A stretch of 64,000 bases of DNA from JAWXUE01 sp044432925 (GTDB lineage Bacteria; Bacillota_I; Bacilli_A; Acholeplasmatales; Anaeroplasmataceae), in NCBI GenBank assembly GCA_044432925.1, contig JAWXUE010000001.1, positions 39,092-103,091 of the forward strand, read 5' to 3'. The notes under the pieces were generated by a model. It did no database searches. It saw nothing but the letters and a program-made list of their open reading frames with translations, and was not told the origin of the DNA. Shown here in pieces: positions 47,601-53,499 of this stretch. The position numbers and the translations under genes are program-made. Every line of letters starts with the position of its first letter. The first letter of the stretch is position 1.

Positions 47601-48035
47601 AAACATTGTGATAAGCTAAGAAATATTGTTATTCCTTATATTGGTGAAACATCACAAAAAACATCTAAGATTAATTATTTGTTTGACAATGCTCATCCAG
47701 ATTTAATTGTACAATCAATAACAATTACAAATCAAAAAATAATAGATGGAACATTTGAAAATTCAAAAAATTTCCAAAAAATAATATTAGCAGAAGGTAC
47801 TAAAGAAATTAAAGCAAAGTCGTTCTCTGGAGCATCAAACTTAAAAGATATTTTTATTCCGAAATCATTAAATGTGGTTGGAGAATCAATTTTCCTAAAA
47901 TGTAAAAAGAAACTTAATGTTTATGTTGAAAATAAATCTCAAGTAGATGCTTGGTCAAAAGATTGGCGTAAAACAAAGTCGGTTCAAATATTTAATAATA
48001 TTAAAGTTAATTCTTTAAAAGAACGTCGTAGGTAA
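41688..48035 (+). CDS. Giant intracellular BspA-type leucine-rich-repeat protein
   Basis: The 2,115-residue protein is built almost entirely of LRR_5/BspA-type repeats, each with an IPxxxFxGCxxLxxI pattern and conserved Cys or Asn in the F-x-x-C positions. The first about 100 residues are helical and lack a signal peptide or lipobox. The C-terminus is basic (SLKERRR) without an anchor motif, so it should be cytosolic, unlike most BspA relatives on cell surfaces. A super-repeat of about 380 residues starts near 308, 691 and 1066. ATG 41688 has GAGGTGAT upstream; ATG 41664 lacks a site. It heads the operon of vWA, phosphatase and kinase genes and probably serves as a large binding scaffold (inference). 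Confidence 0.9.
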   Translation: MNFTSEINTLLTGTEIVDITNSKSITNALIKQIVTEEDLIQFSQFKYLLELGVENFVSKIYQGTKDGSLNERVEQVISIFDNNQVSPQIYSYYLYATLQAFGVKSDRVNWVDPFINNLQNVSFGFNTTFGSGLFVESIEDYEITKGTLKKVLKSKKYTTIPYGVKEINEMILSGNTDVEFVTLPESLSALPSGLLGNCNRLKTLILPSTIKVIPQNFCKGDKSLTLVVASGATKVDANAFEDTAINNVNFIGNNRIEIIGENSFKNCNNLKKVDLSHSKVIEKLAFNNCKAITDISIAITEELIRVNPRFHTIFENDIVDFKRYSELVNVTIHVQNGKIPNGYFEGCSNLSTIKVVGSVNSIGAKAFKGCTNLTSIDMKFTGNVIENETFLGCSKIASLPFFDNVTEINNSAFKECHALNNLKFKTIRNLGERVFEDCTHLSSIEFVYINKTLPTFTFSGCYSLRNYKFLENVEELAAYSLAKVIFDESFEIPSNIKAIATNAFDSCAFEKQLVVPSDCKINICAFSNINQISNVIYESLDIYDMNNQKIQPFMIFEHRLDAFNTNLKSLTDVQVNDHKVPEGAFKGWANINNVILYSDLHEIPNHCFEDCINLKTVYVESEEFSIGDRAFANCVEFKHLEATQSTVDFQNLHTVDLSLTTGIGEEAFKSCVNIERICVPIRKTSAKDQFRLYSLFEKEIIGMTANKYTNLHTAMLYLETGIVPSNLFEGCEKLKIIEVYGDVTELGEGFFKNCVNLVKIKMNYTGTVIPKECYKNCVSLTELSQYQSVTKIEAEAFMGCESLNKVEFLSPISSIGASTFESCTKLKQVKMDLQAEVLPKNCFRNCISIENFNFLHNIVKAESYCLANVVFPSGFIVPAKLDYIEKYAFANTTFVTTLSLPAAKYMDQLSFANAKGFTKVEFRNLKIIDTHNEQIKPFTIFTDSLQDFNFKYSGIDTVFVRTNNISDEAFKDWKFIRSVVATPEVTILPNSCFEGCTHLQMVKLPYGDMSLGSYVFKDCIALTTTSTSELLVTSKNKLIPTEVYKNCVNLTGVSIVIDSISIENGMKFYSFFEDNIDTFNEKYKKVTSVTLRSKTNKIPASFFDGCVNIEKIHIIDDIRSVDTKTFANCINLHELRMNYTGNTLPDECFLGCERLPNITNLIEVKTIGKSVFEKCYSLTALQFRSPIESIGEKAFAQCLNLEKINMYFVGEKVPDLCFAQCEGLLITPIFVNVRDVNASAFTGCINLDHVIINAVPNMTFNQIFPSSKRINKISYTSTIVPKRYFDGVPNVEEVEFTQKVTSIGEYAFANIPSLKTVKNLGSVETIASYAFANSGLEYIRISPKTMFIGAGIFAGCERLREIELPVRFEYAGFLFDDMHDTLPKKIIQKQHDVEKEYSIPETLRNITINDGVLTPGVFSGMQLNVIVEYIIKDIPDFAFFDCNTILLENAKAVETIGQYAFAYSTIKDAILTGVSTVDKYAFYNSNINVLEFGRNLKDITNESLMESNIKRFKLTANPNFTFINEMLVNLEKGMIIHTNNLSGAIVVPDAVTKLEENTFVNCENVTQINTNRVNTIKTGAFVNCNNLSSIILDKNLVTCEEAIFRNCNNINQLTLNFLGKDRRTPKEIGYLFQNMSEEVYMKKIEITGGQLVEEPFVNCAVIEELDISKVGLSTLNAGIFKNIIFNKLTLPDTLDNVDEFAFENSIATEVVSNGKSIKVKDQCIFKGQQLIYCHIDNALDITIPQNINEIVATAFNNTNSIQNITILNDSIKLNNAFAGISSVTGVVIGDLPQNISQIFASAIDTIKNVTFTGRKIRQGFFDTLLYFNELNLPNVEKILLEDANMNPDTQILIENLNIGSNLTRLDLEILNYIDVLNINIENNKRYKTYNNILVDTNEDAIVYVARELESQITIDFDVKEIKDGVFSKNDNLVSINTGNIKVIGDDAFRGCRALRDITITDKCNKIGLHILKHCDKLRNIVIPYIGETSQKTSKINYLFDNAHPDLIVQSITITNQKIIDGTFENSKNFQKIILAEGTKEIKAKSFSGASNLKDIFIPKSLNVVGESIFLKCKKKLNVYVENKSQVDAWSKDWRKTKSVQIFNNIKVNSLKERRR
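42612..45450 (+). repeat. Internal super-repeat of about 1.14 kb in the giant LRR gene
   Basis: Units begin at about 42612, 43761 and 44887. Each opens with a FxxxFExxIxxF-like stretch (FHTIFENDI, LYSLFEKEI, FYSFFEDNI), then IPxxxFEGC, NYTGxxIP-like and a Q(K)IQPF/IKPF segment at about 43321 and 44470. The third unit degrades after about 45450. The copies are diverged at the residue level, indicating an old duplication. Confidence 0.75.
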
Positions 48036-48074
48036 TTATATGACAATAAAAATATTATCGATTGGAGGGAAAAA

Positions 48075-48785
48075 ATGGACAAGACTATAAATGAAGATTT
48101 AATTTATAATACCTCCTCGCGTCTTCCAATGTGTTTCTGCATTGATACAACATTAGAAAAGTCAGTGTTAACTCAAATAGAATTGGGTTTAATATCAATG
48201 CATAATTATATTGGAAAAAAAGATGGACTTAGAGAAAGTAGTGAGGTAGCTATTGTTACATTTGATAATCTTTCCGCAGTTCTACATGATTATATGTCAT
48301 ACGAACAGTTTAAAGGGATTGAATTGAATAATAGCAAATTAGGTAGTGACTTCGGTGATGTATCATCGGGTATTACAAATTCAATAGATTTATTACAAAA
48401 GAGAAAAAAATTATATAACGTACATGGTGTAGATTATTACAAACCATGGCTAGTAATTATAACTGATGGGAAACCTATTCCAAAAATTTGTAAGAAAAAA
48501 ACAGCTGCAGCTCGAAAGAAGTTGCTTGCTCTTGAAAAATCAAATAAGTTAACTATTGTTACAATATATATAAATGATGATAGTTTAAATTGCAATCTAA
48601 CTGACATTAACTTAAAAATGAAAGAAAAGATTGTTAAATTTTCAAAAAAAGTTGAACCACAAGTTATTAGGAAAAATAAAATTATTAACTTCTTTACTTG
48701 GTTTACAAAAAGTATTGAAACAACAGCATTTACTGATGAAATTAAATTAGATTTCACAGGATTAACAGATTGGGAGGATATCTAA
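48075..48785 (+). CDS. vWA-domain protein with degraded MIDAS (first of three)
   Basis: The 236-residue protein belongs with the next two: it shares the RLPMCFCID entry strand and a C-terminal FFTWFTKSI and LTDWEDI. Its metal-ion-dependent adhesion site is damaged: the D-x-S-x-S motif reads D24-T-T-L-E, and the later conserved Thr is missing in GSDFGDVSSG, while VIITDGKP is kept. vWA domains of the TerY group normally bind a metal and a partner protein. This copy may be a structural or regulatory paralogue. A GGAGGG ribosome site lies 39 bases after the LRR gene. Confidence 0.85.
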   Translation: MDKTINEDLIYNTSSRLPMCFCIDTTLEKSVLTQIELGLISMHNYIGKKDGLRESSEVAIVTFDNLSAVLHDYMSYEQFKGIELNNSKLGSDFGDVSSGITNSIDLLQKRKKLYNVHGVDYYKPWLVIITDGKPIPKICKKKTAAARKKLLALEKSNKLTIVTIYINDDSLNCNLTDINLKMKEKIVKFSKKVEPQVIRKNKIINFFTWFTKSIETTAFTDEIKLDFTGLTDWEDI

Positions 48786-48786
48786 A

Positions 48787-49536
48787 ATGATAAAAGAAAA
48801 ATATGAAGATGATTTAGTATTAAATACTGCCACTAGAATACCAGTTTGTTTATGTATTGATGCATCAGCATCAATGAACAAAGTGATCGGAAACGGTGGA
48901 GTAGACACTGGTAAAAGACAATTTATTGATGGAAAACAATGGATTGTATTATCTGAAGGTGACACGTTAATGAAAGAAATGGTGAAAGGTGTAAATAAGT
49001 TTTATGATTCTGTAAGAAGAAATCAACAAGCTAATTTATCATGTGAAATCTCATGTGTATCGTTCTCAGACGATGCAAGTTGTATAGAAGATTTCTCGCC
49101 AGTTTCAAGTAAACAAGAGTTTGTTGCTCCAAAAACTGGAGACAAAACAGCAATGGCAAAAGGTGTGGAATTAGCATTAAATTTATTAGAATCAAGAAAA
49201 AATGATTATAAAGATAGTGGTATTGAATATCACCAACCATGGTTAGTAATATTCACAGATGGTGATTCATCTGATGATGTTGGATATGTACAATCAAGAG
49301 TTAAACAATTAGAATCTGAAAGCAAATTATCTGTATTTACTTTTGCACTAAGCGATGAAGTAAATATGAATACTTTAAGTGGATTCTCAAGAAGAAAACC
49401 ATTATCAATTAAAACTGATAAATTCGAAGAATTCTTCGAGTGGTTAGGAAAATCTGTTTCAATTGTTTCTGCTTCAAGAGTTGGAGACAAAATTAAGCTT
49501 GATACATCTAACTTAGATGATTGGGCAGAATTATAA
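48787..49536 (+). CDS. TerY-like vWA-domain protein (second of three)
   Basis: The 249-residue protein has an intact MIDAS with D25-A-S27-A-S29 in CIDASASM, Thr in GDKTAMAKG and Asp in IFTDGDSSD. A short insertion (about residues 33-55, VIGNGGVDTGKRQFIDG) is absent from its neighbours. C-terminal FFEWLGKSVSIVS and DDWAEL match TerY-type vWA proteins. It has no signal peptide. It starts one base after the preceding stop, with TGGGAGGAT as ribosome site. It is predicted to recruit or be recognised by the phosphatase and kinase of the same operon (family knowledge plus context). Confidence 0.9.
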   Translation: MIKEKYEDDLVLNTATRIPVCLCIDASASMNKVIGNGGVDTGKRQFIDGKQWIVLSEGDTLMKEMVKGVNKFYDSVRRNQQANLSCEISCVSFSDDASCIEDFSPVSSKQEFVAPKTGDKTAMAKGVELALNLLESRKNDYKDSGIEYHQPWLVIFTDGDSSDDVGYVQSRVKQLESESKLSVFTFALSDEVNMNTLSGFSRRKPLSIKTDKFEEFFEWLGKSVSIVSASRVGDKIKLDTSNLDDWAEL

Positions 49537-49581
49537 GATTTAAAAATAAAATAAAAAAGAAAATTTAAGGAGAAAATTAAA

Positions 49582-50256
49582 ATGAATAACAATTTATATG
49601 GTGAAGAAGAAGATTTAGTATTAAATACGTCAGCGAGAATTCCTGTGTGTTTATGTATCGATACAAGTGGGAGTATGGTTACTTGTGTTAATGATTTAAA
49701 TAAAGGGGTTGCAGATTTCTATAAATCAATCCGTTCAAGTGATGCTGCATTAGCATCATGTGAAGTTGCTATCGTATCATTCGGTTCAACAATCAATGTA
49801 TTAGAAGAATTCTCAACAATTGATAAGAAAAAAGATATTAAATTTGTTCCAAATGGAAAAACAGATATGACTGGTGGAGTTAACAAAACTTTACAATTAT
49901 TAAACAGAAGAAAAGAACAATATAAACAAAATGGTGTTGAATACTTCCAACCTTGGTTAGTATTATTTACAGATGGTACACCTGATGATACAAACTCAAT
50001 TATTGCTGTACAAGAAACAGTAAGAAAATTAGAAGCTGAGAAAAAATTAACAGTATTCTGTGTTGGTATTGGTGGATTAGTAGATATGGATATCTTAGGG
50101 AACTTCTCTAAAAAAGGTGCATTAAAATTAAAAGATAATAACTTCTCAGAATTCTTCGAGTGGTTAGGGAAATCTGTATCAATCATTTCAAATTCTATTG
50201 TTGGTCAAGAACCAGAATTAGATACTTCAAACTGTGAAGATTGGGCAGAATTATAA
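49582..50256 (+). CDS. TerY-like vWA-domain protein (third of three)
   Basis: The 224-residue protein has the textbook MIDAS D27-T-S29-G-S31 in CIDTSGSM, Thr in GKTDMTGG and LFTDGTPDD. It is very close to the preceding protein, including FFEWLGKSVSII and the EDWAEL end, so the pair arose by duplication. Nine of its eleven Phe codons are TTC in a genome that mostly uses TTT, which suggests selection for high expression. AAGGAG ribosome site. Cytosolic. No TerD-type gene accompanies it in this window. Confidence 0.92.
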   Translation: MNNNLYGEEEDLVLNTSARIPVCLCIDTSGSMVTCVNDLNKGVADFYKSIRSSDAALASCEVAIVSFGSTINVLEEFSTIDKKKDIKFVPNGKTDMTGGVNKTLQLLNRRKEQYKQNGVEYFQPWLVLFTDGTPDDTNSIIAVQETVRKLEAEKKLTVFCVGIGGLVDMDILGNFSKKGALKLKDNNFSEFFEWLGKSVSIISNSIVGQEPELDTSNCEDWAEL

Positions 50257-50294
50257 GATTAAATTAAATATAGTTTAGAAAGTAGGTTACTATT

Positions 50295-51623
50295 ATGGAG
50301 AAAAAATGGATATATAGTTACGGGGAGTTAGTAGGTAAAAGCCACGCTCCACGTAATGTACCTTGTCAAGATAAAGCACTATGTCGTGAAGAAAATGACG
50401 TTTATGTTGCTGTAGTTTCTGACGGTTGCGGTAGTTCTGATATATCACAATATGGTTCTTCAGTAACCGCTGAAAAACTATGTGATATATTTGTAAATAA
50501 CTTTGATGAATTATATAATATGGAAATATTTCAAACAAGAAAATATATTGTTGATGAAATAGCTTTAGCATTAAATAAATTCATCTTCCAAAATCCAAGA
50601 ATATTTGCTGATTACAAAGATAAATATAAAGATAAATATGAAAGATTTATAACATCTAGAACGGAAAATGAATTTGAATTAGATGCTTTAAATGCTACTG
50701 CTTTATTTGTTGCTGTAAAAGATGGTAAATATATGATGGGTGCTATTGGTGATGGTATCATAGGTGCTGTTGTTGATAACAAAATTAAAATTGTAATAGA
50801 AGAAAAGAAAACTGATGAGGTTAATGGAACAATATATCCAGGAAACATTTATACATTAGCAAAAGAGGATGAGCGTTGGTATGCAACAACTAAATTCCAA
50901 TTCAAAAAACCACAAAATGCTAATATTCAGGGATTTATTTTAATGTCTGATGGTGTTGATGGATTAATTGATCAACGTGTTGCATTCCAAAAGAAATTCT
51001 CAGCTGGTGTTGGTAAACTAATTAAAAATACTATAAGATCTGAAAATTTTGAAGATGCGCAAAAGTCATTGAACGAAGAATTACTACCTCGTTTAGTTGA
51101 ATTTTCAAAAGCTCGTGATGACTGTAGTATAGCGTTGCTTATTAATGATGACTGTGAAATTGATGAAAATGGATATGTTGTAACATATTATGAACGTCCT
51201 CTTTCACAAGAAATGTCTAATGATGAAATATTTGACGAAGGATTCAGAGATACATATCTAGATAAACTTTCTTTTAAAATAAAAGATGAAGTTTTAGAAG
51301 AAAAAGAAAATGAAAATGAGTACGAAAAACTTAACAATAAAGCATTAAATAATATTAGAATGAGAATTGATGCTCAAGATGCAGATAACTTTTATAGCAA
51401 AGTTAAAATGTATTTTAGAACTCAACCAAAATCTGCAGTTAATGAACTGTTAGAATTCTATTTAAAATTATTAAATGAAATTGATGAAAATGATATTTTC
51501 TTCTATGATAATGAAAATGAATATAAAAATTTAACTTATCTATATCAATTTGATGATAAGTTAGTGAAAACTGCCGATAAAGGTGTAAGGAGAGATGAGA
51601 ATGAGAAAAAAGCAAACGATTAA
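50295..51623 (+). CDS. PP2C-type serine/threonine protein phosphatase
   Basis: The first about 285 residues form a PP2C_2 domain with metal-binding acids in VSDGCGSSD (Asp43), AIGDGIIGAV, LMSDGVDGL and ARDDCSIALL. The N-terminal CQDKA loop replaces the usual NQD. The final 155 residues are acidic and helical (EEKENENEYEKLNNK) and are not part of the catalytic fold. Phosphatases of this group pair with a TerY-like vWA protein and a kinase. It precedes the first kinase with a 23-base overlap, so phosphatase and kinase are translated together. Confidence 0.92.
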   Translation: MEKKWIYSYGELVGKSHAPRNVPCQDKALCREENDVYVAVVSDGCGSSDISQYGSSVTAEKLCDIFVNNFDELYNMEIFQTRKYIVDEIALALNKFIFQNPRIFADYKDKYKDKYERFITSRTENEFELDALNATALFVAVKDGKYMMGAIGDGIIGAVVDNKIKIVIEEKKTDEVNGTIYPGNIYTLAKEDERWYATTKFQFKKPQNANIQGFILMSDGVDGLIDQRVAFQKKFSAGVGKLIKNTIRSENFEDAQKSLNEELLPRLVEFSKARDDCSIALLINDDCEIDENGYVVTYYERPLSQEMSNDEIFDEGFRDTYLDKLSFKIKDEVLEEKENENEYEKLNNKALNNIRMRIDAQDADNFYSKVKMYFRTQPKSAVNELLEFYLKLLNEIDENDIFFYDNENEYKNLTYLYQFDDKLVKTADKGVRRDENEKKAND

Positions 51624-53478
51624 TTCATTTAATGAGTATGTTAGTACTTTTGATAGAGTATTCTTATCTGCTTCTTTATTCAAAAATGATGCGATAGCTA
51701 CAAAAGTAGTTACTGCTATCAAAAATTCTAAAATACAAAAAAATAGTATATTATTAAATGAAGAAATTAATAGTAATAAATACTTTTTACATAAAGCAGC
51801 TGATTTACGTTCTAGAGGTTTAATATCTCAAAGAATGTTTCAACCTGATAGTAATGATATTAAACCGTTACTAACTAATTATAAAGAAGCAGCAAGAAAT
51901 ATCTTAAATCATAATCCTTATAAATTATTATTAATTACAGAGGATGAACATGAGGCATATGATTATTTAAATTTAATGTATGAAGAAAGTCATATAAAAG
52001 ATATTAAAGCATGCGGATTTGATATTACTGGAAATACATTTGAATTCATTGAAGAGTTAGATTATATTCTTGAGGTTGATTTTGAGGAAGCACCTGAAGA
52101 TGTAATTGACGAATCATTTGATGTTGTTTCAATTGATGCTAATAGTAATTTACCATATCGTGGTGGACAAAAAATTCCTGCTGAGTTCTTTAAAGATGAA
52201 GTTATATCAGTTGTACTACCTACAGAAGGTAGCACAATTATGACTAAAAATAATGAACCGATAGTAATTGGTTCTAAATTAGGTGATGGTGGAGAAGGTA
52301 CTGTTTATAAAACAGATCGTGAAGGTGTAGTAGTTAAAATTATTCATCTTGAAGGAAACCATTTATCAAAAAATAAACAAAAGAAATTAGAACAAATGGT
52401 ACAAATTAAAATCAATCATGATTTAGTTGTATGGCCACAAGATACTGTTTATACAACAGATGGTAAGTTTGTTGGATTTACAATGCAAGAAGTAAGTGGA
52501 ATTGACTTAAAAAGTTTCACATTCCATAAAATGCCAAATGCTGTATTGAGACCAGGAGAAATAAACATTAACTTTATTAATAAAATAGAGTTGTGTGGAA
52601 TCATCTTAAATATATTAGATACAATAATATATTTACATAGTCGTAATATAGTAATCGGAGATATAAAATTAGAAAACTTTATGATTAAAGATCAAGATAT
52701 TTCTAAAATTTATTTCGTTGACTGTGATAGTTATCAAGTTGGTGACTTCCCTTCAATCTTAGTAAGTCCTGGGTTTAAACCTCCAGAAATAGATCCTTTA
52801 ATCACTGGTAAAATAGCTGAAAGATTTAGAACATTTGGTAATGAAAATTTTGCAATATTCTCATTACTATTCCACTTAATCTTTAGAGCGAAAAGTCCGT
52901 ATACTCAACAAAATCATACAGGTAAAGATATTGCTGATTGGGAAAGAGCTAAACATGGAGAATTCCCTTATTTCTTAGATAAAGAAAAAACATTAGCATC
53001 AGCACCTCGTGGTACAGAAGAACCAATTTGGGCACATTTACCTGGTTATATTAAAAAAGCATTTATTAACGTTGGACATTACAATGGTAATAACTTTGGG
53101 GAAAAAAGACGTTTAGATGCTAAAGCATGGCAAAAAATATTTACTTGTTATTTAGAAGATTTATTATCAGGTAAATTAGAATCTGTAGATCCAAAATGTC
53201 ATCAATATCACTTTATCGGTGAAAGAGATACAATGCCATATACTCAAGTAGAAATTACAATGAGTAGAGAAGAAGTTGTTACTAGAACAGGTTTCTCAAT
53301 TGATGCAACAGTAAAAGAATTATTTGCTGCATCAGATAAAACAATTCCTCCAACATTAATAATTAGTGTTGTTAATGCATTAAAACAATCTACAAGATAT
53401 AAAGATAATCAATTTGAATTCTTATTAAAAAAACATGCTGGAATGTTTTATGATATTGAATTTATATATGTAAAATAA
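51601..53478 (+). CDS. Serine/threonine protein kinase of the TerY-P type (first of two)
   Basis: The 625-residue protein has an about 200-residue N-terminal region of unknown fold (starting near FDRVFLSASLF), then a kinase domain: glycine loop GDGGEGTVY (about 227-235), lysine in VVKII (about 245), the catalytic loop GDIKLENFM with Asp about 354, and FVDCDSYQ in place of DFG-type sequence. LVSPGFKPPEIDP forms the activation segment. A helical C-terminal part follows. ATG 51601 is preferred because AAGGAG has 8-base spacing. It should phosphorylate partners opposed by the PP2C (inference). Confidence 0.9.
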   Translation: MRKKQTINSFNEYVSTFDRVFLSASLFKNDAIATKVVTAIKNSKIQKNSILLNEEINSNKYFLHKAADLRSRGLISQRMFQPDSNDIKPLLTNYKEAARNILNHNPYKLLLITEDEHEAYDYLNLMYEESHIKDIKACGFDITGNTFEFIEELDYILEVDFEEAPEDVIDESFDVVSIDANSNLPYRGGQKIPAEFFKDEVISVVLPTEGSTIMTKNNEPIVIGSKLGDGGEGTVYKTDREGVVVKIIHLEGNHLSKNKQKKLEQMVQIKINHDLVVWPQDTVYTTDGKFVGFTMQEVSGIDLKSFTFHKMPNAVLRPGEININFINKIELCGIILNILDTIIYLHSRNIVIGDIKLENFMIKDQDISKIYFVDCDSYQVGDFPSILVSPGFKPPEIDPLITGKIAERFRTFGNENFAIFSLLFHLIFRAKSPYTQQNHTGKDIADWERAKHGEFPYFLDKEKTLASAPRGTEEPIWAHLPGYIKKAFINVGHYNGNNFGEKRRLDAKAWQKIFTCYLEDLLSGKLESVDPKCHQYHFIGERDTMPYTQVEITMSREEVVTRTGFSIDATVKELFAASDKTIPPTLIISVVNALKQSTRYKDNQFEFLLKKHAGMFYDIEFIYVK

Positions 53479-53499
53479 TAAAAGATAGGGGTGAAAAAT

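Noticed and set aside
49719..50186. 155-codon minus-strand ORF opposite the third vWA gene
   Set aside because: It is an antisense shadow of a well-supported gene; no ribosome site, and its sequence follows the codon pattern of the vWA gene.
50293..50571. 92-codon minus-strand ORF opposite the phosphatase start
   Set aside because: Shadow of the PP2C gene; His/Gln-rich composition is an artefact of the opposite strand.
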